DNA from: an uncultured Pseudohongiella sp.
GTDB lineage: Bacteria > Pseudomonadota > Gammaproteobacteria > Pseudomonadales > Pseudohongiellaceae
Assembly: GCA_951812715.1 (NCBI GenBank)
Contig: OX638323.1
Coordinates: 3,473,600-3,537,599 of the forward strand
DNA: 64,000 nucleotides
Direction: 5' to 3'
The notes beneath the pieces were generated by a model. That model saw only the letters and a program-made list of their open reading frames with translations. It searched no databases and had not been told where the DNA came from. Of the stretch, positions 7,473 through 18,202 are shown one piece after another (position 1 is the stretch's first letter; each line of letters opens with the position of its first letter). Both the position numbers and the translations under genes were made by a program.

Positions 7473-8438
7473 ATGTTTGAGATTAGTGCCATGAGCCGCT
7501 TTTTTCGACCGTTTTTCCTTTTCCTTGTTCTGGCGGCGCCGATTGCGCTGGGGCAGGGAAATGACGATATTCCGCGCCTTGCTAATGGGTTTCCCGATCT
7601 GCAGGGGACTTGGGATTTTCGCACGATCACGCCATTGCAACGGCCACAGGAGTTTGCGGACCAGGAAGTGCTGAGTGCGGATCAGGCGGCGGAGTTCGAG
7701 ATTGCCAGGCAGGAGCAGCTTGACCGGGACAATTTTACCGACACTACGACTACCGGCGACTACAACCAGTTCTGGTATGACCGGGGCACGGAGATTCTGG
7801 ACTCCAATCGGACTTCGCTGATTACTTATCCTCCTGACGGACGCATTCCCGAGTTGACCGAACAGGCTCGGGAAAGAAACGCCGCCCGGCGCGAGGCGGC
7901 GGCGTTGAATCGCGGCATCGAGGCCAGGCCGCTCTCCGAGCGCTGCATCATGGGATTCAATTCCGGCCCACCCATGCTGCCGAGCGCATATAACAACAAT
8001 GTCCAGTTGGTCCAGACCGCGGATCATGTGCTCATTCACAATGAGATGGTCCACAACGCGCGCATCGTCAAGATGGGCGCCGGCGAGTTCCGCGCCGTGC
8101 CGCGAGATTGGGAGGGCGATTCAATCGGCCGCTGGGATGGCGATACGCTGGTGGTGGAAACCAGACATTTCGCCAGAGCCACGGCGTTCGGCAACTCCAG
8201 CGAAAACATGGAACTTCAGGAAAAATTCTGGCTGATCGGCGCCGACACCCTGGGCTATGAATTTACTATAAGCGATGCAAACACCTGGACGAATTCCTGG
8301 ACCGCCATGTTCCCAATGCGAAGATCCGCGGAACCGATCTACGAATACGCCTGCCACGAAGGCAACTACAGTATGGCCGCCATCATGGCCGGCTGGCGCA
8401 CCCAGGAAGTCCTCGCCGAATTCAACGTCGAGGATTAA
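7473..8438 (+). CDS. Secreted protein of unknown function, CHEGNYSM family (paralog B)
   Basis: A 321-residue paralog of the protein at 1933-2982. ATG 7473 has GGAGG eight bases upstream. The signal peptide spans the N-terminal 30 or so residues (FFRPFFLFLVLAAPIALGQG). The mature start FPDLQGTWDFRTITPLQRP corresponds to PDLEGIWTNASRTPLARP of paralog A. SERCIMGFNSGPPMLPSAYN, GDTLVVETRHF and the C-terminal YEYACHEGNYSM also match. Two diverged copies a few kilobases apart suggest an old duplication. No catalytic signature is recognised. It converges on the PepSY-type gene, with a hairpin between the stops. Confidence 0.72.
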   Translation: MFEISAMSRFFRPFFLFLVLAAPIALGQGNDDIPRLANGFPDLQGTWDFRTITPLQRPQEFADQEVLSADQAAEFEIARQEQLDRDNFTDTTTTGDYNQFWYDRGTEILDSNRTSLITYPPDGRIPELTEQARERNAARREAAALNRGIEARPLSERCIMGFNSGPPMLPSAYNNNVQLVQTADHVLIHNEMVHNARIVKMGAGEFRAVPRDWEGDSIGRWDGDTLVVETRHFARATAFGNSSENMELQEKFWLIGADTLGYEFTISDANTWTNSWTAMFPMRRSAEPIYEYACHEGNYSMAAIMAGWRTQEVLAEFNVED

Positions 8439-8486
8439 CACGCGATGTCGCCGATGCCGGAGGCGACGCGAATTCTGCATTTCATT

Positions 8487-8507
8487 TCAATCTCTGGGAG
8501 AGATTGA
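8487..8507. terminator. Hairpin between convergent genes
   Basis: TCAATCTCT-ggg-AGAGATTGA forms a perfect 9-bp stem with a 3-nt loop between the stop of paralog B and the stop of the PepSY-type gene. There is no long T run, so intrinsic termination may be weak; it could serve both directions or protect 3' ends. Confidence 0.5.
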
Positions 8508-9992
8508 TCATCTTGCGAGCGCGAGTTTTCGCCGCCACCAGAGAATTGGCCCGGTAACTACCATTACGATGGCAAGGACGGCGAGAAAGTCGAGAAAATA
8601 GCGGGCGTGCCGGCTGATGATCGTGCCGCTGTGAATATCGAACATGAGCAGCATAAGGGGTGTCGCCTCAAGCCTCGGCAGCGTTATGGGCGTTTGGCTG
8701 AATCCAATGGACGGGTCGCCGTGAAACATGGCCGCTCCGTTAATTACGTACCAGCTCTCGTTGCTCAAGGTTGCGTCGGACGGCATTCCAACCAGACCGG
8801 GAATCATCCGCCAATTCCCATCCGCGAGTGATCGGTAAAAGCTCGGCCCGCCTAGCCCGCCGGCAAACAATTGATCGCCGATTCGTTTCAGGCTCCACAC
8901 GAATCCAGGCGAGACGGGCGCACCCTGTTCGCGTATCCAGTTTCGGCCGCTGTCTGCCGAAGTAAGAACTCCGAGACGGGTGCCGATAGATAGCTTGGCG
9001 TCGTTATCCGGATAAGCCACCACATGAGAAATTTCGCGATTCAGCGAGCCGAAATCGTATACCGGCGGAAGCAGGTCGCGAGCGACGGTATTGCTGACGA
9101 GCGCAGGGATCCATTCGTCCCGGTGGTCCATGACGATTCCCGTCGCGGAGAGGTATATCACGGGAAAAATCGCCATCAGTCCCAGTATCGGGGCATGGAG
9201 ATTGTAGAGGCTGTTCAGGAGCGCGCGACGGCCGCGAATTCGGTCGCGCCGGTACCACCACTGCAGGGTGCCGGTCAGGGCAAGTAGCACAAACAACACG
9301 GCGCCCAGATCGTTGAGGAGCAGATTGATATCTCGGCGCATGAACGACCGGCCGAGATGGGTATCGAACAGAAAGCGGGACCAGCTAACCTGTTCCGGGA
9401 GACCCGAGACCGATGCCTGTTCGAGGTTCAATGTTCTGAAGCTGACTGGATCCGCAATTGAGACGTTGACAATCTGGCTGCTGTTTTCTACCGCGACGAG
9501 AGTATTTGGGTGGGCGCCATTGTCGAGCGCGGTGAGCCGGCGCCCCGCGAGACCCTCCCGCATCGCCCGGGCTGGAGACTGATTGGGTTCGAATCGCCAG
9601 AGTCCATCGTCGGTTGCTATCCAAAGCCGATTCCAGCCGAGGGCGAGGTCGACCACAATCGCGTACACCATTGGCGAACCAGCCACCCCTTCGAAACGCA
9701 CGCGGTTCCAGGTGTCGGCGCCATCGCCGCTGTGCCAGAGCCCCGCGGCGCCTCCGGCTACCCACTGTCGTGAATCCGCGGGATTGGCTTGCAGCAGCGT
9801 GATGTGTCGCGTGGCCAGGACTTCAACGATCTCATCCGGCAGCATCGAGTTGGGAATCCCTAGCTGCCATGCCCAACGCCAATCCTCTCTGTGGTCAAGC
9901 ATCAATCCCGAGAGTCCGAGAATCGCCAGCCAGATCGCGCCGAACAAGCCGAGCCACTTGTGAATCTTGAAGATAGTTCTGCGCCAATTCAT
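8508..9992 (-). CDS. PepSY-associated TM protein with Asp-box periplasmic segments
   Basis: A 494-residue inner-membrane protein. Helix 1 follows IHKWLGLFGAIWLAILGLSG. A second pair lies near LLLNDLGAVLFVLLALTGTLQWWYRR and LHAPILGLMAIFPVIYLSATG. The last is FLAVLAIVMVVTGPILWWRRK. These match the repeated His-containing helices of PepSY_TM proteins, often linked to iron uptake or reductase partners. The two periplasmic stretches carry Asp-box-like turns (SGDGADTW and SADSGRNW) with repeated GLW/GVL strands, suggesting a beta-propeller split between two loops. The role is unknown; no TonB receptor is adjacent. The upstream region 9993-10207 has no recognisable gene. Confidence 0.75.
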   Translation of the reverse strand: MNWRRTIFKIHKWLGLFGAIWLAILGLSGLMLDHREDWRWAWQLGIPNSMLPDEIVEVLATRHITLLQANPADSRQWVAGGAAGLWHSGDGADTWNRVRFEGVAGSPMVYAIVVDLALGWNRLWIATDDGLWRFEPNQSPARAMREGLAGRRLTALDNGAHPNTLVAVENSSQIVNVSIADPVSFRTLNLEQASVSGLPEQVSWSRFLFDTHLGRSFMRRDINLLLNDLGAVLFVLLALTGTLQWWYRRDRIRGRRALLNSLYNLHAPILGLMAIFPVIYLSATGIVMDHRDEWIPALVSNTVARDLLPPVYDFGSLNREISHVVAYPDNDAKLSIGTRLGVLTSADSGRNWIREQGAPVSPGFVWSLKRIGDQLFAGGLGGPSFYRSLADGNWRMIPGLVGMPSDATLSNESWYVINGAAMFHGDPSIGFSQTPITLPRLEATPLMLLMFDIHSGTIISRHARYFLDFLAVLAIVMVVTGPILWWRRKLALAR

Positions 9993-10207
9993 GCTGCTGG
10001 AGTTGCTTCCAATAAGGTTGGCTAGCTGTTTCCTTCAGCTTTTCCCGACACGACACATGGGCAGGTTACCGCGCCGTCCGGCGCACTCTTTCGCGGCGCG
10101 CCATACCCGTAATGATGCCCCCAGTCGCGCCGAGCGCCGCCGCCATCTAGTCACTCAGGTTGAGTAAAATTCTAGCACATGGCTTCAGAGCGATGAATGG
10201 GAGGCGA

Positions 10208-10561
10208 CTACCGGGACTTCGGACAGATCCAACACATGATCGAGGTCTCCGGCTTTGGCGCGCGGCACGAGGCGCGCGAAACGCGGCGGTCCCGCAAGGC
10301 TTCGACGCCGCCTCCCTCCGACTCTTCCTCCCGGTACCTTTCCCCCCAGCGCCGGAACGTGCGCTTGCAAACCCCGAGCATCTCCGCCGCCTGCGCCTGC
10401 GTCAGACAACGCTCCGACCACATCGTGTAAATATCTTCAACACTTCCAACCTCCGATCCTGCTGTCGTTGCGCCACGTCCATACAGCCTCCCGATCGCCT
10501 CGAAAAACGACCACTGTACGACCGGACACTTTATTTGTTCTTTAAATTGGGCATGGCTCAT
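10208..10561 (-). pseudogene. Transposase remnant, N-terminal helix-turn-helix part only
   Basis: The frame from ATG 10561 reads MSHAQFKEQIKCPVVQWSFF and then WSERCLTQAQAAEMLGVCKR-TFRRWGERYREE, a helix-turn-helix recognition domain followed by LRDRRVSRASCRAP. I recognise this as the N-terminus of a transposase family (probably ISNCY-type) whose catalytic domain should follow. After CRAP the frame degenerates within about 15 residues and stops, so the DDE part is missing. No inverted repeats were found. The remnant fills the centre of the 652-bp gap between the PepSY-type gene and rplU. Confidence 0.72.
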
Positions 10562-10563
10562 AC

Positions 10564-10592
10564 TTGTCTTGCGGGCAGTGATCCCGTAGAAT
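10564..10592 (+). promoter_or_regulatory. Sigma-70 promoter of rplU-rpmA-obgE-proB
   Basis: TTGTCT (10564-10569), 17-bp spacer, TAGAAT (10587-10592). It lies about 50 bases upstream of the rplU start, in the usual position. The -35 box begins three bases from the start codon of the truncated transposase on the other strand, so the promoter sits at the edge of the remnant. Confidence 0.75.
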
Positions 10593-10644
10593 TCGCTGCT
10601 TCGATTTAGCAAGCCGGACCCGCGCTTGAAGTGGGGCGATAACA

Positions 10645-10956
10645 ATGTATGCGGTAATTGAAAGCGGCGGCAAGCAGCACCGGGTCAGCGAAGGTGAAGT
10701 GCTGCGGCTGGAAAAGCTCGAACTCGAAGTCGGCGCGACCGTTACCTTCGCAAAGGTATTGATGGTTGGCGAAGGCGCCGAGGTCAAAATTGGCCAGCCT
10801 TATGTCGATGGCAGCTCGGTGCAAGCCGAAGTGCTGAACCAGGGCCGCGGCGAGAAAATTCGCATCGTCAAGTTCAATCGCCGCAAGCATCATCGCAAAC
10901 AGATGGGGCATCGCCAGTGGTTCACCGAAGTGAAGATTACCGGCATCAAGGCTTGA
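10645..10956 (+). CDS. rplU: 50S ribosomal protein L21
   Basis: A 103-residue L21 with the family start [14 protein letters not shown] and the RNA-binding [16 protein letters not shown] segment followed by FTEVKITGI. It binds 23S rRNA with L20 during 50S assembly. First gene of rplU-rpmA-obgE-proB, read from the promoter at 10564-10592. rpmA follows after nine bases. Confidence 0.98.
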   Translation: MYAVIESGGKQHRVSEGEVLRLEKLELEVGATVTFAKVLMVGEGAEVKIGQPYVDGSSVQAEVLNQGRGEKIRIVKFNRRKHHRKQMGHRQWFTEVKITGIKA

Positions 10957-10965
10957 GGTAAGGAT

Positions 10966-11226
10966 ATGGCACACAAGAAAGCAGGCGGCAGTTCCAATAA
11001 CGGCCGCGATTCGATATCCAAACGGCTTGGCGTCAAGCTCTTCGGCGGCCAGACGGTAAAAGCCGGCAACATTATCGTGCGCCAGCGCGGCACCAGATTT
11101 CATCCCGGTTACCAGGTCGGATGCGGCCGGGACCATACCTTATACGCGAAAGCCGACGGAGTGGTGGAATTCACCGTCAAAGGCCCGCAAAAGCGCAAAT
11201 ACGTCAACGTCGTGATCCCGGCCTGA
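10966..11226 (+). CDS. rpmA: 50S ribosomal protein L27
   Basis: An 86-residue L27 starting [20 protein letters not shown]. The flexible basic N-terminus reaches the peptidyl-transferase centre. The start is the mature form, with no cleavable N-terminal extension of the Firmicutes type. [20 protein letters not shown] and the terminal KRKYVNVVI are typical. AGGTAAGG lies upstream. It is co-transcribed with rplU. Confidence 0.98.
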   Translation: MAHKKAGGSSNNGRDSISKRLGVKLFGGQTVKAGNIIVRQRGTRFHPGYQVGCGRDHTLYAKADGVVEFTVKGPQKRKYVNVVIPA

Positions 11227-11291
11227 CGGGCCGATTATTCTCAGCGGTCTACCGCGATCCCATTTTCCTTTCGCTTCGGCATGCGAGTCCA

Positions 11292-11326
11292 GGCCGGCCG
11301 GCATTCGAGTCAGTGCCGGCTTGGCC
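11292..11326 (+). promoter_or_regulatory. Stable hairpin in the rpmA-obgE intergenic region
   Basis: GGCCGGCCGGCA (11292-11303) pairs with TGCCGGCTTGGCC (11314-11326) across a 10-nt loop, with a small bulge. There is no T run after it. In a transcript carrying two abundant ribosomal proteins followed by a low-abundance GTPase, such a stem could reduce read-through or protect the ribosomal part of the mRNA. This role is inferred. Confidence 0.45.
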
Positions 11327-11351
11327 GTTATGGAAATAAATTCCTGCGTGA

Positions 11352-13593
<2,242 letters not shown>

Positions 13594-13598
13594 ACGGG

Positions 13599-13862
13599 TT
13601 ACCGCAAGGCCCGGACGGCGGAATTCAGCCGGCTCTTGTGTCTGGCGGCCTTGTTTTTGTGGATGATGCCCTTGTCGGCCATGCGGTCGATGACGGGCAC
13701 CGCCGCCTGATAAGCTTCGGCGGCGGCCTGGTAGTCCTTGCTTTCGATCGCTGCCGTCACTTTCTTGATATAAGTGCGAACCATGGAACGGAAAGACGCG
13801 TTGTGACGCCGCCGATTCTCATTTTGCCGGGCGCGTTTACGCGCTTGAGGGGAATTTGCCAA
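13599..13862 (-). CDS. rpsT: 30S ribosomal protein S20 (TTG start)
   Basis: An 87-residue S20 ([20 protein letters not shown]..., [10 protein letters not shown]) that binds 16S rRNA. The start codon at 13862..13860 is TTG, preceded by AAGGAG six bases away. E. coli rpsT also uses UUG, where the rare start takes part in autogenous control by S20. AAGGAG lies in a short AAGGAG-CA-CTCCTT palindrome that could mask the ribosome-binding site. The gene converges on proB and is divergent from murJ. Confidence 0.97.
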   Translation of the reverse strand: MANSPQARKRARQNENRRRHNASFRSMVRTYIKKVTAAIESKDYQAAAEAYQAAVPVIDRMADKGIIHKNKAARHKSRLNSAVRALR

Positions 13863-13915
13863 GGAGTGCTCCTTCGATTGAATCTGTATTCCAACAGCCC
13901 TGAAAAAAGTGCGAC

Positions 13916-13944
13916 ACTATGCCGGTTTAGCCTGCTTGTGTCAA
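13916..13944 (-). promoter_or_regulatory. Sigma-70 promoter of rpsT
   Basis: On the minus strand TTGACA (13944-13939) is followed by a 17-bp spacer and CATAGT (13921-13916), about 55 bases upstream of the TTG start. The perfect -35 box fits a strong ribosomal-protein promoter. Confidence 0.72.
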
Positions 13945-13959
13945 TGATACGGCTCGCCT

Positions 13960-15543
13960 GTGAACTCAACTGAAGCAAACCCGGTCAATGCCGGAGACTC
14001 CACGACCGGTAACCACGGATTGCTCAGATCGAGTGGAGTAACCGGGTCGATGACCATGGTTTCACGGGTGCTCGGCCTGGTGCGCGATGTCGTCATCGCC
14101 CGTCTGTTCGGCGCGGTCGATGGCGTCGATGCATTTTTTCTGGCCAACAAGATTCCCAATTTCATGCGCCGCCTGTTCGCCGAGGGCGCGTTCAATCAGG
14201 CCTTCGTGCCCGTGCTGTCGGAATATCGCGCCACCCGGAACCATACCGAAGTGCAAGATCTCGTAAACGCGGTGGCGGCGGCGCTAGGGGGGCTGCTGAC
14301 GATCATTACCGTGCTGGTAGTAGTGGCGGCGCCCTTGCTGGCCGTCGTGGTCGCTTACGGATTTCTGGACGAACCGGAAAAGTTCGACACTTTCGTGCAG
14401 ATGTTCCGCATCACCTTCCCCTATCTGCTGCTGATCTCAATGACGGCGATGTGCGGGGCGGTGCTGAACAGCTATGGCTATTTCGCTGCTCCGGCGATAA
14501 CTCCCGCCATGCTAAACCTGTCGCTGATCGGCTGTTCCTTTCTGCTTGCGCCCTATTTGAGCGAACCGGCCCTGGCTCTTGCCTGGGGCGTTCTGATCGC
14601 CGGCATCGCCCAATTGCTGTTTCAATTGCCTTTTCTCGCGCATATCCGCCTGCTGCCCATTCCACGCCCGCGCCGGGGCCATGAAGGCGTGGCGCGCATC
14701 AAACGGTTGATGCTGCCGGCGCTGTTCGGCGTATCGGTGAGTCAGATCAATCTGCTGTTCGATACCGTGATCGCCTCGCTGCTCGTCACCGGCAGCGTAT
14801 CCTGGCTGTATTATTCCGACCGCTTGATGGAATTGCCCCTGGGCACCTTCGGCATCGCCATTGCGATCGTCGTGTTGCCGAGCTTGTCGCGGAATAACGC
14901 CAGCAAGTCCATGGACGAATTTACCGCGACGCTTGACTGGGCCTTTCGACTGGTTTGCCTGATCGCATTGCCGGCTACCCTGGCGCTGATTCTGATTGCC
15001 GAACCCTTGCTGGTAACTTTGTTCCAGAACGATAATTTCACTGCTTTCGATGTCGAACGATCCGCGGCCAGCCTGAAAGCCTATGCGGTCGGGCTGACCG
15101 CTTTCATGGCCGTAAAGATTTTCGCGCCGGGCTTTTACGCGCGACAAAACACTAGCACTCCAGTCCGTATTGGCGTCATCGCCATGACCGTCAACATGGT
15201 GCTGAACGTGAGTTTTTATCTTGCCGGTTTTGCCCATGTGGGTCTGGCGCTGGCGACAAGTCTGGCGGCGCTGCTCAACGCATACCTGCTGCTGCGCGGA
15301 TTGCAGCGTGACGATGTATTTCATTTCCAGCCCGGCTGGGGGCGTCTGCTGTTGCAGATGCTGGTGGCCAATGCGGCGATGGCCCTGGTGTTATTCAGCC
15401 TTGCCGGACAATGGCGGGACTGGGTGGAATGGACCATTGCCGCCAAAGTCGGCCAGCTTGCCCTGCTGGTGGCGGGCGGGTTTTCGACTTATCTGGCGGG
15501 CCTGTTTTTGTGTGGCCTGCGTCCGCGCCACCTACTTCGCTGA
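13960..15543 (+). CDS. murJ: Lipid II flippase MurJ
   Basis: A 527-residue MVF-family membrane protein that flips lipid II for peptidoglycan synthesis. Recognisable are SMTMVSRVLGLVRDVVIARLFG, FFLANKIPNFMRRLFAEGAFNQAFVP and about fourteen hydrophobic segments. The start is GTG 13960; a later ATG within SMTMVSR would remove the first 30 residues. The N-terminal extension is polar. The start lies 16 bases from the -35 box of the divergent rpsT promoter. The usual downstream ribF-ileS is absent; a DUF2007 gene follows instead. Confidence 0.95.
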   Translation: MNSTEANPVNAGDSTTGNHGLLRSSGVTGSMTMVSRVLGLVRDVVIARLFGAVDGVDAFFLANKIPNFMRRLFAEGAFNQAFVPVLSEYRATRNHTEVQDLVNAVAAALGGLLTIITVLVVVAAPLLAVVVAYGFLDEPEKFDTFVQMFRITFPYLLLISMTAMCGAVLNSYGYFAAPAITPAMLNLSLIGCSFLLAPYLSEPALALAWGVLIAGIAQLLFQLPFLAHIRLLPIPRPRRGHEGVARIKRLMLPALFGVSVSQINLLFDTVIASLLVTGSVSWLYYSDRLMELPLGTFGIAIAIVVLPSLSRNNASKSMDEFTATLDWAFRLVCLIALPATLALILIAEPLLVTLFQNDNFTAFDVERSAASLKAYAVGLTAFMAVKIFAPGFYARQNTSTPVRIGVIAMTVNMVLNVSFYLAGFAHVGLALATSLAALLNAYLLLRGLQRDDVFHFQPGWGRLLLQMLVANAAMALVLFSLAGQWRDWVEWTIAAKVGQLALLVAGGFSTYLAGLFLCGLRPRHLLR

Positions 15544-15606
15544 GAACCGAATGAACCACAAATCAGATCCGGAAAAAGCAAGCGGCATTTATCGGGTGCT
15601 GATTTC

Positions 15607-15927
15607 ATGAAACGCGTATTCAGTTCGGAGAACGCAATCGACGTCTGGCAGATCAGGAACCTGCTGGAAGTGGCCGGGATCAAGGTTCTGGTCAAGAACG
15701 CCGACATGTATTCGGCCTATGGCGAAGTGCCGTTCGTGGAAAGCTGGCCCGAAGTTTGGGTAGAGCGCCCGGCGGATTACCAACGCGCGCTGGATATCGT
15801 TGACGAGTATCTCGACGGCGAAGAGGACTACCGGCCGGACTGGATCTGCCCGCGCTGCCGCGAAAAAAACGGCGCCGCCTTTGCCGTTTGCTGGAACTGC
15901 GAGCAATCGGCCCCGGATCAAGACTAG
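15607..15927 (+). CDS. DUF2007 family protein with a zinc-ribbon tail
   Basis: A 106-residue protein. The first 75 residues (MKRVFSSENAIDVWQIRNLL..., VFVES-like WPEVWVERPADYQRAL) match the DUF2007 fold related to PII-like signalling domains. The tail carries CPRCREKN and CWNC, a four-Cys zinc ribbon. The function is unknown. It follows murJ by 63 bases. A 19-codon frame (15551-15610) overlaps its start codon but lacks a convincing RBS and is not called. Confidence 0.82.
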   Translation: MKRVFSSENAIDVWQIRNLLEVAGIKVLVKNADMYSAYGEVPFVESWPEVWVERPADYQRALDIVDEYLDGEEDYRPDWICPRCREKNGAAFAVCWNCEQSAPDQD

Positions 15928-15976
15928 TTTTGTTCCTGTCGCGCGCGAACTCCGGCAAGGCGGAGCGGTCCCCGTA

Positions 15977-17179
15977 TCAGGCTTCGTCCCGCAATAGCCG
16001 CGCCAGGCTGCGGGCGAGATAGCCGATATTGGCCTGGTTGACGCCGGCGATATTGATGCGGCCGGACTTCACCAGATAGATGCTGTATTGGCTTACCAGG
16101 GCTTCGGCCTGTTCCGGGGTAACGCCGAGGAAGGAGAACATGCCTTTCTCGCGCTCGATAAAACTGAAATCCCGCTGCAGGCCGACCGCGCGCAATTCAT
16201 GCACCAGGGCGGCCCGCAGATCGTTGATGCGGTCGCGAACTTCGGCCAGTTCGCGCTCCCAGTCCGCGCGCAGTTCCGCGTCTTCCATGATGGTTTGCAC
16301 GATGGCGGCGCCGTGGTCGGGCGGCATGGAATAGTTGGCCCTGGCGGTGGCGGCGAGCCGGCTTGCCGCCGCCTTCGCGACCGCGCCGGTTCGGCAGATC
16401 ACCGACAAGGCGCCGGTCCGTTCGCGATAGAGGCCGAAGTTCTTTGAGCAGGAACTTACCAGCAACAATTCGGGTAGCGCTTCGGCCAGCAGACGCACCC
16501 CGTAGACGTCTTCTTCAAGGCCGTCGCCAAGCCCCTGGTAGGCCATGTCGATCATCACGGTAAAGCCCTTGTCCAGGGCCAGATCTCCGAGTTGCCGCCA
16601 TTGTCCGCGATCAAGGTCCGCGCCGCAGGGATTGTGACAACAGCCATGCAGCAGCACCACGTCGTTCGCCGCGGCCTGGGACAGACATTCGGCCATGGCG
16701 TCGAAGCGAACGGAATGCGAGTGAAGGTCGTAGTACGGATACTTGGCGATCTTGAGTCCAGCCGCGCCGAGCAAGGGCATATGATTCGGCCAGGTGGGAT
16801 CGCTAACCCACACGCTTGCTTCCGGATTCGCCTGAGCGATAAACTCCGCCGCCAGCCGCAGGCCGCCGCAGCCGCCCGGAGTCTGCAAGGTCACCCTGCG
16901 TTCGCCGAGGGTTTGCTTCAACTTGCCGCCGAATGCCAGCGAGGCTATGGCATCGTTGAAGCCGGCGGCGCCGCCGGGACCGACATAGACCTTGCTGTCC
17001 TGTTCCGCAAGCAGAATCCGTTCGGCCTTTTTCACGGCGCGCATGACCGGCGTATTGCCCTGTTCGTCCTTGTAGACGCCGGCGCCGAGATCGATCTTGT
17101 CTGGATTGGGATCGGCGCGATAGGCGGGCGTCAGCGCGAGGATGGGATCTGGGGGAAGCGCTTGCAATGCGTCAAACAT
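15977..17179 (-). CDS. Aspartate/aromatic aminotransferase, class I (AspC/TyrB type)
   Basis: A 400-residue PLP enzyme that transfers the amino group of aspartate or aromatic amino acids to 2-oxoglutarate. It shows LGAGVYKDEQGNTPVM, TPGGCGGLRLAAEF and the PLP-contacting IDMAYQGLGDGLEED. The Schiff-base Lys lies in SCSKNFGLYRERTGAL, followed by a C-terminal SGRINIAG with the substrate-binding Arg. The usual HNPTG reads HNPCGADL here, a Thr to Cys change beside the cofactor-binding Asn. Its start overlaps the folD stop by eight bases, so the two are one transcript. Confidence 0.92.
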   Translation of the reverse strand: MFDALQALPPDPILALTPAYRADPNPDKIDLGAGVYKDEQGNTPVMRAVKKAERILLAEQDSKVYVGPGGAAGFNDAIASLAFGGKLKQTLGERRVTLQTPGGCGGLRLAAEFIAQANPEASVWVSDPTWPNHMPLLGAAGLKIAKYPYYDLHSHSVRFDAMAECLSQAAANDVVLLHGCCHNPCGADLDRGQWRQLGDLALDKGFTVMIDMAYQGLGDGLEEDVYGVRLLAEALPELLLVSSCSKNFGLYRERTGALSVICRTGAVAKAAASRLAATARANYSMPPDHGAAIVQTIMEDAELRADWERELAEVRDRINDLRAALVHELRAVGLQRDFSFIEREKGMFSFLGVTPEQAEALVSQYSIYLVKSGRINIAGVNQANIGYLARSLARLLRDEA

Positions 17180-18062
17180 CGGATTCTCTCTTTCTGTTGT
17201 GATAAGCCTTGAGTGTATTTTGCAGCAACGAGGCCCGCGTCATCGGGCCGACGCCGCCAGGCACCGGGGTAATCCATGAGCATTTCGGGCTGACCTGCTC
17301 GAAGTCCACGTCACCGGAAAGTCGGAAGCCCGATGGCCGGCTCGCATCGGCGACCCGGGTCGTGCCGACGTCAATCACCACCGCCCCGGGCTTGACCATG
17401 TCGGCGGTGACCAAGCGGGGCTTACCGATGGCCGCGATCAGGATATCGGCGCCGGCGCACAGTTTCTTCAGGTCACGGGTACGGCTATGGGCGATGGTTA
17501 CCGTGCAATTGCCGGGTTTGGCATTGCGCGAGAGCAGGATCGACATCGGGGTGCCGACGATATTGCTGCGGCCGAGCACCACGCAATGTTTGCCTTCGGT
17601 TTCGATCCGATGCCGACTGAGCAATTCCATGACGCCATTCGGCGTTGCCGACACGAAAGCCGGCAGCCCCAGGCACATCAGCCCGACGCTTTCCGGGCCG
17701 AAGCCGTCTACATCCTTGTCCGCGGCTATCGCCAGCGTGATCTTGTGCTCGTCGATGTGGTCCGGCAGCGGCAATTGCACGATGAATCCGTCGATGGCGT
17801 CGTTCGCGTTCAATGCGGCGACTTTTCGCAACAATTCGTCCTCGCTCGTGGCCACATTCATCCGCACCACGGTCGAGTCGAATCCGATCTCGTCGCAGTC
17901 CCTGACCTTGTTGGCCACATAGGTCTCGCTGGCGCCGTCATCGCCAACGAGCACCGCCGCCAGATGCGGCGCGCGGCGGCCGGCCGCGCGCAGTTGCTCG
18001 ACCTGCGCGCCGATCTCACGGCGGATTTGTTCGGAACAGGACTTTCCGTCTAATATCTGCAC
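17172..18062 (-). CDS. folD: Methylenetetrahydrofolate dehydrogenase/cyclohydrolase
   Basis: A bifunctional enzyme interconverting methylene-, methenyl- and formyl-tetrahydrofolate. About 296 residues from GTG 18062 (VQILDGKSC...), which aligns exactly with the start of other FolD proteins. ATG 18119 or ATG 18167 would add residues with no family counterpart. Catalytic YVANKVRDC (Lys), QLPLPDHID, DVDGF, NAD(P)-binding GRSNIVGTPM and the C-terminal ITPVPGGVGPMTRA are present. Overlaps the aminotransferase start. No strong SD is seen before the GTG, so the exact start is uncertain. Confidence 0.94.
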   Translation of the reverse strand: MQILDGKSCSEQIRREIGAQVEQLRAAGRRAPHLAAVLVGDDGASETYVANKVRDCDEIGFDSTVVRMNVATSEDELLRKVAALNANDAIDGFIVQLPLPDHIDEHKITLAIAADKDVDGFGPESVGLMCLGLPAFVSATPNGVMELLSRHRIETEGKHCVVLGRSNIVGTPMSILLSRNAKPGNCTVTIAHSRTRDLKKLCAGADILIAAIGKPRLVTADMVKPGAVVIDVGTTRVADASRPSGFRLSGDVDFEQVSPKCSWITPVPGGVGPMTRASLLQNTLKAYHNRKRESDV

Positions 18063-18202
18063 GGCTTGGAACTCTATGAAATGCTCAGCAACCACAAGTA
18101 GCTGTCGAACCGGATTCATCCGGACGCGCCGGCCTGCGGAAAGTCGGCAATGATAAACAAGCGCCATGGCATGCTCAAGCGCGGGATCGGAGACCCGCGC
18201 TG

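Noticed and set aside
15551..15610. A 19-codon frame ending in ATGA at the DUF2007 start
   Set aside because: No convincing SD and no conserved-looking sequence; recorded only as a possible leader.
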